A stretch of 64,000 bases of DNA, from contig CM060985.1 of the NCBI GenBank assembly GCA_030765065.1, forward strand, positions 174,366,096 through 174,430,095. Reading direction: 5' to 3'. This DNA comes from Deroplatys truncata. Its lineage: Eukaryota > Arthropoda > Insecta > Mantodea > Mantidae. Shown piece by piece: positions 37,201 to 52,200 of this stretch. The notes below the pieces were generated by a model, which did no database searches, had not been told where the DNA came from, and saw only the letters and a list, made by a program, of their open reading frames with translations. The first letter of the stretch is position 1; each line of letters opens with the position of its first letter. The translations under genes were made by a program, and so were the position numbers.

Positions 37201-40200
37201 GGGATGCTAAGGACCATAGTAGTTAAAGAGCGTCTATAAATAAAATTCAATCGTTATTATGACGAGTTTTAGAGGTTAAATTGCACAGTCAGCAATAAAT
37301 AAGAGTAGAATAAAACTGTCACAAAACACTGAGTAACACATTTGAATTTTGTATACATTTATTAAACACAAGTTTTAATGGTTTTAAGCGGATACCTACA
37401 TTTGCTGATTTTTATGTCTCTTATTTTAGCTTCATTATTCAGGATTGAAAAAGGAAAATAAAATAATAAAGCTTTCCATGGACAGAAGTTCCAATGACCC
37501 TCTACAGACTGTGCGTCATAGATTGATTTATTACATCAGATATTTTCAGAATAGTAGAGAGGAAATAGAGAGTTTTCAAGGAAACTGATGACGAAAATGT
37601 AGACCAAAATCATGCTATTTTAGGGAGGTGGGCTGCTGTCGAATACAAAGGTCTTTAGTTCCACTTCTGATTTGGAAAAACTGACACATTCCAGTCAACC
37701 TTTGCACTCATTCTCTGAGTCCAACTTTTGGAGAGGTTGTAAATACTCTCTCTCTCTCTCCCAATTCTAGTAAATAACAATTTAGATTCTTCTACAGTTG
37801 GAAGGAAACATTCTCTAGGCTGTCTGCAGTGTGTGAACCTTGTAAGCAGTTAATGTGTTTGTTCATTGTTTGCGTGTTAATGTGCTTGTAATATACACCA
37901 ATTAAAGTTTCCAAAAGTGTACCCTTTGCATAGTGGATTAAAGGAAAGGGTTTTATTAGATCAATGAGGATGTCACATTCTGCAATTGTTGCAGCAAAGT
38001 GTTTCTATTTCCTAATATTTTCTATGGCAGTTGTTCTTTGAAAAAAATTTACAAAACAACTTCAAAATAATAAAATTATCTCCATTTTTAAACTATATCC
38101 AGGTAACCATAAGGTTTATTATGTCTATTTTTATAATTTATTATCCTGAGCATATAAGACACGTCATGAAGGACATAGCTAACCGCCTTCCAGGAACTGT
38201 TTACAAATATAATTTTGTAAATATAAGTGTTTTCCAAATTCTAGAATTATGTAAACTTTTGGCCATATAATATCATGAAGTAGTATTATTAATGTTATTT
38301 ATTTAACATTATTGTAGCCCCACGTTTGGGAGCCAATTTGCGATGGTAAATTTATAATGTTTGTGTATGTGTGTTTACTCAACGTGTGAATCCATCTTGT
38401 GACGTGATTCATTTGTTAGGCTTGTTAGCTCCATCTGGTGTTAGCAATTTGCGGCAGTATTAGTGTTCATTTGAAAGAATGCTACTGTTATTTTATTTAA
38501 TTTTGGTTCTCTGTCCTCCAGCTAGCTACGATCTTTTTGGTCAAGCACTTCTCTTTATACAGGTTGTGTAAACGGAAGGGAGTCTCTTATCCAAAGATAA
38601 CACTGATGAAGAAATTTGTTTTACACTTTTATTGTCGAACACATCTACTATCACATTTACACATTGATCTTGACACTCGCCAAACTGAAACTGTTATAAC
38701 AACTTCTTACTGATTACTTTTAATCCACGTACTTCAACCTTTTGTATAATTAACTTTACCATACTTGAGATTTTTCATAACTCTGTTACGTGTAACCTGC
38801 AAATTGATATCCGACATGTGCCGTACAAATACTTTTGACGAACTGGAGGCGACGTGTACTTTACAAATATTTTCGATGAACTGAACTGAAGGCGTGTAGT
38901 GTACAAAGAATTTTGATGAACTGACGGACTGGAGGCGACGTGTACTTTACAAATATTTTCGATGAACTGAAGGGGTCTTTACCTCTAACCTACTTTTTAT
39001 ACTCCTACATCCAGATATGCCTAAAGATTATAACTGAGTTGCTATTGGCTAATAAAACGCGCCAACATTAGCGTCTATTTTTATATCCAATGAAAATTAT
39101 GAATACATATGCTCTAGGGAAATGTTCCAGCAAATTCTAAAAGAAAAACGCGCCAATATTACGTAACTTCCTCGTTTCCAATAATGATAAACAGCTCACC
39201 CCCTCGCTGCATTATTGCACGCTATTATTGTCAGTTTCAGTAAGGCAGTATAAACTTACTTCCCAACAATAATTACAATCAACAAACATCTCAAATCAAT
39301 GTCACATAATAATGCATATTCATCCTATAATCATTCTTTACATTTAAATAATTTGTGATACAAATTACTGCATCAATCAACACTGGTGAACTCTTCTGCT
39401 GTCTGAACATTAACACTAGGCATAAAGTACCTCAGTTCTTTCACTTTCTCGTATTCGTCTCCGTATATACTTGGTTTCTTAGTTAACATGTACAATAAAT
39501 TTCTCCTATACCTAAAGAAATGTAATCGTTCTTGCCACTGTATCTGAACATTTCCTATTTCAGTAAAAAAGTTGCCACCTAATTGGTCTTTCTTTCAACC
39601 GCTGCCAATACTTCCAAATATGTCTTTGATAGAGCTGTTCGGCATCAATTTGAAAGCCTGCATCACTCAAATAACCAGGAATATTTTCTTTCACTATCCA
39701 TTGCTTAACGCACCACCTCTTGTTCCACGATATTCTCCTAAGAAATTATTCGTCAACCATTCAACATTTTCTATGTTAAATTGATATAATGATTTATAAT
39801 ATCCATATGAGTTTCCCTTCGTAACCTATACACTTTTTCCATTCTTCATAAATCCTCTACATATATTGTGCCATTACACTCACAACTGGACCCTGCTACT
39901 GAGGTACCTCAGAAAACCTAAACTTTCGACTCTAAGAAGTGAGTGTGAGTTGTTTTTTATTCACACGAACCAACACCTTCCATTCACTAAATGAGTGCAT
40001 CTTATCTTCGACTCAAGGACACAGAATCAAAGCTTTGGTTACATGCTTTTATTCATTGCTGCCATTACCTTTCTGCTCTACAATTTTCTGGACATTGTTT
40101 TTCCACGCCCTGTACATATACATGCATGTGTATTTTGCATGGGCAATCAATAAATAAAGCTCAAGATTATATATATGGTAAACGAACACGATTGTGCTAA

Positions 40201-43200
40201 GATCATAATAATAAACAAATTAAATATATATAATGGGAATCTTTTAATTTCACGAGCTTTATACTTCGATCTTCAAAGCTTTTGTTTTATCTTGTTGGTA
40301 CACATATTCTTGATGTATGTTTGCATTTTGAGCTGTTTTGAATATTTAGTTTATTGTTGACAGTCGAAAAAGTCATACGTGTTTTCGAGTGCACTGCGAA
40401 TTTTTACTTTAGAAAAAGATGGATCAAAGAATTTGCATTAAATTTTGTTTAAAAAACGGAATAAACTGCAGCACCGCAGACTAAATGTTGACTGTGGCTT
40501 TTGGCGAATCTACTATGAGTAAGACAAGAGTTTACGAGTGGTGTAAATGTTTCAAAGAGGGCCGAGAGGACGTTGAAGACGACAACTACCCCGGACGCCC
40601 TAGCATATCAATTACTGATGACAATGTGGAAGAAGTAAAGAAAATGGTTCTGGAAAATCGCCGAATCACCATCAGAAAGGTTGCTGATGATGTCGACATA
40701 TCCTTTGGCTCATACCAAGCAATGTTTCTGGATGTTTTGGGCATGAAACGTGTGGCAGCAAAGTTTATTCCGAAATGGTTGGACATTGGCCAAAAACGTT
40801 GCATAGACATCGCTCAGGAATTGCTGAATGAATTTGAGAACGATCCAGAACTTGTAAAGAAGGTTTTAACAGGTGACGAAACATGGGTATATAGGTATGA
40901 TGTTGAAACTAAGGTCCAACTGTCCCAATGGAAACTGCCTGAAGAGCCAAGAGTGAAAAAAATGTAACAAGTTCGATCACATGTGAAGGTTCTTCTCACT
41001 ACTTTCTTTGATTACAATGGGATAGTGCATCAGGAGTTCCTGCCTTATGGTCGTACAGCCAATAAGGAAAATACCAGGAAGTTATGCGCCATTTGCGTGA
41101 AGCAATCTGAAGAAAACGACCAGAATTGTGGCAAAACCACTCGTGGACATTGCATCTCGATAATGCACCCGCTCACATCTCAATGCTTTTTCGTGACTTG
41201 TTGGCAAAAAACATAATCATTATGCTGCCTCAGCCACTGTATTCACTGGGCATAGCACCCTGCAACTTCTTTCTATTCCCGAGGCCGAAGAGAACCATTA
41301 AAGGACAACTTTTTGTCACCATTGATGAGATAAAAACAGAATCACTGAAGGAGCTGAACACCATAATGAAAAGTGAAAAAATTAAAATTAAATTGAGTTT
41401 TATTTATGGACGCTCTTTAACTGCTGTGGTCCTTGGTGTCCCATTCTATATTGGGGTGAAAGAAAGGCTTGAGGTTCTTTTACGTGTCGCAAATCTACGA
41501 CACGGGACCATGTGCTTTACTTCCCTTCTGAAAGAAGCCGTGCTAAGGATTTTTACGCCCGAAAAAATCCATTGCCCTCCACTGGGTTTAAACCCGTGAC
41601 CTCGGGAACTAGAGCTAGCATGGTACCCTAGACCATGGAGGACGGCATAAACATGTGTGACAGTACAGTTCTGGCACAGTTCCAAAGACAATATGACACG
41701 AGAAACTTCCTCTTAGCATTAAACTTTGACCATAAAATTCAAGAAAGGAACAAAAATGAAACACAAACAATTATGCATTCAATTGCAGTACACAAGTGTA
41801 GCAAAATTTAAGAAAATTCACAGACAACAATCAATGGTTTATTAAATTTTATCCAGCTTGCTCAGATGTTCCTTCTGGAATCTCAATGCACAGGTCTGAC
41901 AAATCCTGCATATTTAGATTGGCCGTCTATCTCTTGCCATAAACACTACCATCATTCTTTCCCGAGGCTTGCCATACTCGACACTAATCCACCAGTACGG
42001 CTTCAATTAAACTTGACCCATATACTTTACTGTAGTTCTCCTTGTTGGCTGCCCATCAATTTCTAATTTTTGCTGCCTCATCTACTTCTCCAGGGTTCCC
42101 GGCAAAAATATGAATCTAACTTCCCTGACCACGTTTTTGTATTTGCACAATTTTTAACAGCCTCCTCCACTCCTATGTAATACCTGGTGCCCCATGTTAC
42201 TGTGTTTAAGCTTCTTTCCGCACACTTTACAGTAGGCTTCTAATGACTGCCCAGTACATCACCAAGTTATTCTACAAACTTTGGATTAAGCCACCGATAA
42301 TCAATTTTTTTTGGGGAGGGAGGTATAGCACCAAAGTTTTATGATGGAGTAAATCAATCCAAAACTGCAGTCACAGAAAGGTGAACAATCTGAACATGTG
42401 TAAAGTTGTTTGTATACATATCAGCTCCTCTGCATTTAATTTGAAACTCATCACTTCAAGGATTGGGAGGAGATTTTAAGGAGCAAAAAACATTGTAATC
42501 CTCCTTAATATGTAGTTTTTAATCACTAAAAATTACCAGACATGTGATAACAATTTCCCTGACACACCACCAGGTTTTTAAATATTCCCTTGACTTTCCA
42601 AGTCACTGGGAACCCTGTTCTCTTTGTCTCTCTTTTCTTTTTTGTCATTTCCCCTACACTGTATCTTCCCAGACAGATGTGCTCTAAGTGTGTTCTCGTT
42701 TGGCGTATACTTCTAATGACAATTCAAACTTCTCTACTTTTCAAAAATCTTCCATTTCATTATGTAAAACAAACTTGTCAATTACAGGCAGTCGCATACT
42801 GTCCTACACCAAATTGGATCCCAGCAGTGCTCTGTCATCATCTAGCTTGACGACAAGGTTCTCTTTGCTGTACACTCCTATCTTCATTGTTGCCAGATTA
42901 TCTGTAGTCAGAAGTTCTAATTTACCCTTCAAATCAGTGACTATAACTGAAACCTGGACCAGTGGCCTGGGATCACCAATCCCATACTTAGCGAGGCAAG
43001 CCCCTGTGGGCAAATTCCTTTGTGGTGAATAGTTGAAAGCTGAATACAAACGTGTGTATGCTGAACTGTACATCACAAGATATCAGCAGGACTGGAGGGA
43101 TGCACATGGACTTTTACATATTCCTTCTCCTGCTCACAGGATTCTCAGGTATATATATAGCAGGGATATGACAGTTATTTTCGGGTAACGGTTATAACTG

Positions 43201-46200
43201 TCACAGTTACAGTGCATTAACACTTACACTAATGGTTACAGTAACGATTAGCTGAAACCATGTTTCAATATGAACGATGTCGATACAGATTTATTTTACT
43301 ATTTTACTTTCTCTACTACGTATAGTAAGTAGGGGAAGTATTGTATTCCACCCAAAAATTCGATACCGAGATTTCACCGGAAATACATGTTTTGAGATCC
43401 CCTGAATCCAAAAAAAGGCATTTTTGAAAACATGTCCGTGTCCGTGTGTGTGTGTGTGTGTGTGTCTGTCTGTCTGTGAACAGCATAACTCAGAAACGAA
43501 GTTGGATAAACATCAAACTTGGTATTTAGGTTCAGTATCTTCCAGAGATACGACACGAAGGTTTTCAAGAAAATCCCCCCACCCCAGATTACCCTTTACA
43601 TGGAACATTTTTCGAAAATTTTAATTTTCTCAAAAATGGCTCTAACGATTTTGATTAAAATATAATATGTTTAAGATATTTTCATGAAAAATAAAATATA
43701 TATCTTGAATTTTCTGGGAATGTCTCCAAAAGTATTCTCCATTGTGAACGACTTTTACATAACTGGTAAACCATAAGAGATAGACAAAATTTTACTACAC
43801 AAAAAATGTAGATCACATTAAAATACACAATTTATGTCATATACATTTTTTTGGTTGAGTGAACCATTTTCGAGACATTGCTTGTTATTCCCTTAAATTT
43901 TTCAATACTGATTTTCTAAAATGGGAATTCGTTATTCATTTTTTTGTCTTGGATATGCAAAGAGTATTAATCAGTGGCAAAGAGAATGGTGCTGCACCTA
44001 CCAACCAGCTATTAAGAGATATGTATATGCTTAAAGGCTACTGTATTTCTATATTGCCCTTGTAAATATATTTTCCCCTTACATCTACAAGAATATTAGC
44101 AATAAGATAGAGTCTGCAAATGTTTATCTCGATTAACATGAAGTAGATGGAGAATAAGCGTTTGTAAAAATAGTTTGCACAAGAGTAGAGAAAGTCATGT
44201 GAGTGTAACACATCAGATGTTTTTCTCTAGCTGTGTCAGCACTTTGATTACTACAGTGGTTTGTAATTGCAAAAGGCATTTGCACTTGCTTTTACACACC
44301 CCCCCCCCCCCCCAAGATGCATTCCTTCTCCCTATTGGCTAAACTATTCATGCTCTTAGCATGTGCAGATGGGAACAGCTGCAATTAAGAGTTCATTCAT
44401 GATGAAAATCAAGCATTAACATAACGATGTAAAACTTGGACATAAACCTAACACAATACACTGTCATCACATTCACATATGCCACCAATTGCAAGAGATG
44501 TGACATACTATTATACTCTGCCATATTGCAGTCTGCAAAGCGACCACAGACAAAAGAGGTTACGTGGTACATGTAGATAAATGAACCCAGTTAAGGGACA
44601 TTAAACTCACAAAAGAGAGAGAGAGAGAGAGAGAGAGCACCATCTACAATCATAATTTGTTTTGCTGCAATTTCTGTAGATATCCCAGTGTTTCCTGACC
44701 CATGATCTTACACAAAAAGGCAACCCATGGCAGAAAATTTCATGTGAGATGGCACAATGATTATGTGATGAGAATTGCTCTCTCAATGGCTAGTTTCTTA
44801 TGTTTGATGTACACATTAACTTGAAAGGTTGCACCTCTCTAAGCTTACGTTTAATTCTATGTTTACTTTTATGTTTGCACAATTCATTGTGAATGATTCC
44901 ATTACATGTCATCTAGCTTTTAAGTTTATGTTATGGTTACGGTTAATTTTAACTGCAAATGGGGCCTAAAGGAAAAAAAGGAAGCATGCAGTTCATAACT
45001 AAAGATGGAGATAATCTCAGTTGGTTAATATATGTAGCAAAGCAGATAATTAGTAGTCATTTTTCTCGCCAGATGGTATATTACATCGATGTCACTTATA
45101 TCTTGTGAAGGAAATCATACTACTGTCCATTCCAAACCAGAGTGCTTTCACTGTAAACAAGCTCTGTATTATCCGCGCGAAAGTAGTTCGCAATCCCCAC
45201 CCCTAATGCCTGCTTGTTCCCCTCTCATGTGCTTGTTGAACATTGTTTCAATCTATAAAAATGTGCCCTGCGTGAGAATCAGTTCAAAATGCAACCTGAG
45301 GTAACAATCAATTTGATAAGGATGTGGAAATTAACATTTTACTTACGTTAATTACAATCCTTGGGCAAAAGTCCAACACCCAAATCCAAATCCTCCGAAG
45401 ATGACTCAGCTGTCATATCGGAATCAGAACTACACTCCAAAATAATGACAAGCTTATCCACAATTCCACAACACTGTTGCACTTAAAACAAGTTCCCACA
45501 TTTCATTCTCCTCTTCTATGTTCTATTATGTCTGTTTATATTCCCTGCGCAATTTGGTTGCACTTCTCACTGAAACGTCTGTAAAATCCGATATTAGTTT
45601 CGTAATATGCACTAATGCACGTGTCGGGTATTTTTCTAATAGTGAGTTGAATACATTAAGTATTGTTCGTTTTAGCTATCTTTTAACGGTTTACCACTTT
45701 TGTATTTGAGCAGTTTATTCGCACTACATGCACCTTCTTCTGCCATGAAAACTCAAATACTAACTGACTAAATAAAGATTTGACCTGAGCTGAGCATATG
45801 TGTACTAGTGTATTATGAATGACTGCTTGCTTACCATATATCCTGTGTTATGCAAAGTGTTTATTCGGTACTCAGATAGCACCTCTGAGAATTCATTGCT
45901 GCATTTCTCGTATATGCAAGAGAGTGGCAGTCATGAACAGTTGATAATTAACAAGCAAGATGCTCTCAGCATTAGAGCAACAGCAGACAAAATCATATTT
46001 TGTAATCTCTTAATAATTAGTATATATATATATATCCATTGCCTTTAGCATCGAGTTCTTGTAATAATCACAATAAAATATGCAGTTCTATACCTTTCCT
46101 GCACCAATGTTTCATGATACAATACATGTTTTAAGGAACTATTTACGTTGGCATAAAAGTATGTTCCTAGATTCATGACATCAGAGGGAACTCTGGTTTG

Positions 46201-49200
46201 GAATGGACAGTAGTTGCAATTTTTATTTATGGGGTTCTTTGAATGACAAAGTGTATCGTTCTAACCACTGTACACTACAGGAACTTAGCGATAGCATCAT
46301 GAAAGAAATCACAAGGATCCCTGCTGCCTGTTTGACAGCAGAAGGTGAACATTTTCAGCATCTACTATAAGGTAAGGATTTTAGTGTGCCTCTGATGCAC
46401 AATTTTGCTGGCTACACTCGGTTTTCTTGCATCGTGGAGACAGCCTGTGAAACGGGCTACCATAAGTTTAAATGACCCTATATGTTGTACGTGTAAATTA
46501 AAGAAGATATACTTACTTGATGATAACGTGATATATTGGACTCATGCAGAGCAAGGCGTTTTGTTGGCTGTTCCACATCTGGATCTGAATCATCTGATTC
46601 ATTCACTGCTGGTCTGATGCACTCGGGTGGAGAGGAACTGCAACCAGAAAACACTTTTAATACTGTGCACATTGCTAAATCAAAGGTATTTCTTATACTG
46701 TTATATAAAAGTTCGTTCTGCCATCTACTTCACATTAATCACTAAAAACACCTGGAAATTGTTTCAAATAAAGCAATACAAACTCAGTTACATACAAGAT
46801 ACGAGGGGCACTATTTATATTTTGAGCCTAATAATTAAAACAAAGTAATTTGTGATTGAAAACTGCTTTATTGTTTTTCAAAATATTCTCCTTTATGATC
46901 AATACACTTTTGGATCCATTTGAACCATTTGTCAAAAGCATTTATTCCAGTCTTCTTGAGACACCTCCAAAACATGGTTTTTGAAGGCATCTACGGCTTC
47001 TTCTGCCACTGAAAATCAGTGTCCACGGAATTTATTCTTGATGTTCGGGAACAAAAAGAAGTCATTGGGTGCCAATCAGGACTGTATGGCGCATGGCCAT
47101 CAATTCAATTTTTTGAACCCTCAAATACTCTGTTTTTAGACAAGATGTGTGTGCGCTCGCATTGTCTTGATGAAGAACGATCCTACGGTTCTTGTTGGTT
47201 TTCCTTTCTTCACCGAAGACTTCCAGCAAATGGTTGTGTACCATTCGGCATTGATCGTTTTACGTTCCTCTAAAGGCTCTGTTGCCACATGGCCAGTTTT
47301 GCTGAAAAAGCAGGTGACCATTTGCTTCGAAGTGCTTTGAGTGCGAATAACTTTTGTTGGATTTGCTTCATCTTGAAACACCCATACAGTCGACTGCTGT
47401 TTATGTTCCGGCTCATACGCATAGATCCATGATTCATCACCTGTTACAATCTTATATATGTCTTTTGAGGCACGGCCATTGTATTTCTTGAGCATTTTTG
47501 TACACCAATCGACACGAGCATCTTTTTGAGATTGCGTCAAATTATGTGGGATCCAACGAGAGCAAACCTTTTACACGGCTAAATAATCATGCAGTATTTT
47601 ATATATGCTGGTGGAACTATAGCCTAGGGTTACCTCAATCTCACAATATGTCGCATGACGATCTTTCATTATTAGTTTTTGCACAGCATCAATGTTTTCT
47701 GGCACAACTACTGATTTTGGATGACCTTCACGAACTTCTTTATTGAGCGAACAGTGGCCACAATTAAATTTGTTATACCAGCATTTCACAGTGGCAAAGG
47801 ATGGAGCTTCGTCGCCAAATGTGGAAGTTAGTTGATCGATGCACTCTTGTCTTGATAATCCACGTCGAAAGTCGTAATAAATCATTGCACAAACATTTTC
47901 ACGAGTTGATTCCATGTTTTTGTTGACACATAATTTTCAAGTTAGTGTAAACAAAACAAATGATGCTCTATTGACAAAATGTTTGAACTAGATTATGGTA
48001 AAAAATGTCAAACTTTCCATTGGAAACGTCAGATGGCATCTACAACATTCAGGGTTGCCAAGGCTCGTACAACTGTTTTATTTCAGGGATAACAGCTTAA
48101 CTCTTTTTGAGAGTTCATATCTAAAAAAGAAATTCATTAAGATTAGTTTTGAATGTAGATGTTCAATAACTGGGTCTGTTTGACCTTTAAAATCTGAGTC
48201 CTGCTGAAATTTGTTAACCACGAGTATACGTGGTAGAAAAGACCACACACTTTCAAACATGTCACAAAAATTGAGCTTCAACTCAATAAATACTAACACT
48301 TCTATAAACTATTCACCAAAAGCTTAAATTCTCCTGTCTATTTCTTAGGAATCAATATAAACTTTCATTATATAGATCACTTTAGGTATAAAAAGGCTAC
48401 AGTAGACTGTAATGATAGATTTTTAAGGGGCGTGTCACTACGTAACAGCTTGAAATTCCATGCTCTCTGCATGAGCAAACCCCACTCTGATGTGTTACAT
48501 TCACATGATTTTCTCTACCATTATCCTTCATTAGGGTGTATACAAACTATTCTTACTAAAGTTTATTTTACCATCTACTTCATTTTAATACAGACAAACC
48601 TTTCTAGAAATAGCTACAATACACATTTCATTATGAAAACAAAGGGAACAGAATTTTAGAACTTGATGCTATGTATTTGCCATAACAGTCCATACTGTTT
48701 CCATGCAAATGTGAAAAACAACTGAAATCGAAAGAACTTAAAACTGAATGTCGACAGGACTTTGAACATTTCAAACCATTAATAACGATATCTTCGAAAT
48801 GGCTGATGCCACAAAAAAGTTATTTGGAATAAATTGTGTGTTTTAAAGAGATCTACATTTTTTTGTGCAGTGCATTTTCGTCTATCATTTAACATTTACC
48901 AATGCTGCTAGATTTTATAAAATTCCTTCCAAATGAAGTGGACTTAACGGGCTATTTCCTGAATATTCAAGATATACCATTTATTTATCATATAAATATC
49001 TTTAATATATGGTATTTTAATAAAAATCGCTGCAGTTATTTTTCAGAAAATAGAAAATTTAAAAAAACTCTTCCATATGAAGGGCAGTTTAAAGTTGGGG
49101 GATTTTCTTGAAAATCTTAATGCCACATCTTTGGAAGATCCTGAACTTAAATACCAAAGTAGACTACACCAACTTTTCATTTTTGTTGTGTGTTCTCTCT

Positions 49201-52200
49201 CATTTCTAAAAATGTTCCTCTACAAAGATTACTGGTATACTAACGGACGTGTAGGGGCACACAGTTTATGTTAAAGGCATCCTGATGCAGGTGCTGCCAA
49301 CATTGGCCCTAAGCTGCAAAGTGTAGCCGAGGGATATATACAAACGAAAAGTCATTCACCATCCTGTTTTTATGGCGGGGTACACATACCAACAGCAAAA
49401 TCTATCAGGTATCTTGGCCTTGTCTTGGACAACAAGCTCACTTGGAACCTTCATATTACCAGCTTAGTACAGAAACTCTGCTAAGTAAAACATCTAGTAT
49501 CTGCACAATCCCCACCACCTCTACACTACATTTGACCCATATGGCAGTACAGTAGTTCATTTGGGCGTGTGCCTTGCCTTGCCTTCCCAGATTCCCAATC
49601 CTCCTTACCGCCGAAGACTCAAAAGACGTAGTAGACACATTAACTTCATTTTGAATTATACCCCCGCCGCTGAATCTTTGCACTTGACAGTTCGCATGGC
49701 TTTGTGTAAGGTTGGCTATATTGTGGTTGCAACATTGCCAGAGTGGCTAGTAAACGCAACAGCTATAGTTCTTTCTATCGTGTCTAAGCCGCATACAAAA
49801 AGTGTACGTAAGTAGCAAATGTCAATGAAAAATAACTATTTTATATTGTTGTTGTTAATTAAAACTAACTCTGCATAAACACTGCAGCATATGTAGGATA
49901 AATTACGCACTTTTGACAATATAGAAACAAAATAATGCAAACTCGCCTGCTACAATGAGCAGAAATGAAACAAATTATAATCCTATGTATGACGTCTAAT
50001 TAAAAGCATCAAGATTTGTGACTGGACGAGGCTGCTTTCTTTTCTTCCCTGGAGTTGACAGAAATACCTGCTGCGTTCCAGATGGTTCAGGAATTTTATC
50101 CTCTTTCACTTGGAGTTTCACTCCCTTGTGAATAAACAGTTCTTGTGCTTAGTCCAAGAGCCGCTGCAGTTCGTTGTACAGCTTTATCAGCAGAAATAGA
50201 GGGATGGCCGTGAAGCTTCACGTACTCCTTTTCCTGTTCAAAGAATTCTCGGGTTCTCCTTATTAGTTCCAATGCCTGACTATTAAGTGGCACATCTTGG
50301 TGCAAAGAATTTTCGCTTCGTGAATCATCACTCAGCAATTGGAGTTGTTTTTCAGACATTGTTGCACTTAAATCTTGTATAAATAAATATATATATATAT
50401 GTATGTATAAACGAACAACTCGACACTTGTGCTAGAGATTCACAAACTGAACCACGTGGTTGAGAATAGCTACATCCGGCAACAGAGCCGCTTTCAGTTG
50501 CAGTTCCACTTCCGCTTTGTCATCGACCATCCGGAATGCTGCCTCGTGATTGGCTTACGAATTCAAGCGGTTAAAACTTTTCACCTGTTTTTTATTGCGA
50601 GTGTACCAACTTAAATGCTAGCTGTCAAGTGCAGCATCACAGCGGCGGGGGTATAACCAAAATATGGACAAGCAACCCTGGGACTACCGCTGGGTTGCAC
50701 CCCACACACACATTCCATATGATTTTGTACACTGGGTGTTCATTTAAATTGGCGCTGTCTTGGTTCACCCTTTCTATAAATGAACGTCACTATTTCAATG
50801 CAAGTTTCACTTCCTCAGAGGTTGCAAAAGTGGAGTAGGTTTGTATCAATGAAGTTGCACTCATAGCTATGGAGCTCTTTGCCAATGAAATAAGCAACCA
50901 TAACTATGGAATGACAACAGGGCATAGACATAGGATCTGTGCAACTAAACTTGAATGATCCAGAATAGCATATATTCTTACCTTTCACAACAATCCGTTA
51001 GCTAAATTTTTTTCTTACGTTGGCAACAACTCCAGACAAAATGCCCGCTGCAGCCACTACATAAGAACGGTCGCCAAGAAGGGTGAGTGGGCCCAATGAT
51101 TTCATTTAAGCAACAACTCAGCATAGTGCAAACTTAACCCTCCAAACAAAAAACCTGACTCTGTTATTTTACTCTCATTCAGCTCCTACCCCTATACTGA
51201 ATAATATCCCTGAGTTCAAATTTAGGCATTCAAGACAAAAAGGTTACTAAACCAGTAAAGGATAGTCTTGAAGAATTGATGTAACTACAGATCTAGGAAT
51301 GCTATTTGGGCATGGAGCGATACCTTTTTCGGGTTATAACAATGATTTAAAGGAAGGAAAATAGCTTCACTAAAGCTGAAAGAATCTTCACTAGTCAAAA
51401 TGTTGATGCACCTTGGTGGAATGGGAGCTTCCAATAATAACTGTATTACTCAAATCCTTTGCTAACACCTGAACCGTTAAAGTCTAACTTATATTAAAAG
51501 TAAAAATTATAACTACACAAAATATAACTTATTTCAAAATATATCAGCAAGCAGGGAAAAGATCATCCAAGTGTGTACGGTTAGCATCAATGACCTGCAC
51601 CTCATTATTAAAATGTATGTAACTTCTACACACAAATCTAAGGCATGCCAAGTGCTTCACCCAATGGTGAGGCACATGCAGAATAACAAACAATTGGAAC
51701 TAGAAGAAAAATTGTGGAACGAGTGTTGAAATATTGGTTCAGAATTACAAATCTAAAGGGCATAATGTTTCACATCAGTGTTTTGATAGTACAGGAAAGG
51801 CTTAATCAAAAAGACACTTGGCTCGGTAAGCTAAAGTAAATTATGATGAAAATTGGTTTTGGAGATGTGGACAGCAAAGGAATTGTTACAAAATGGTTTC
51901 TGGAAATAATCAGGTTAAAACTGTTGAAAAAGAAATATTTGCAAGTTTCAATTTGAAAACTTTATCAGAAACATACAGAGAAATGAAAGTGGTTTGGAGC
52001 AGGGAAAATTATGTTGATGAAGTCACAAAGCAGCAAGAGAATGCTTTGCGTGGGCTAGAACAGGGGTGGTGAAGTTGAAACGTCTAAAAATAGAGTGATT
52101 TAGTGAAATGCCCTTTGTGTAACCTGATGGATAATAACTGGCATGTGAGGAAACCAAGATGCTCAGAGAGAGAATAAGATAAAAAGGAGTGGTCAAATTT

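Noticed and set aside
38820..38975. CRISPR-like array
   Set aside because: Adjacent imperfect tandem repeats without spacers, in a eukaryotic LTR-like region.
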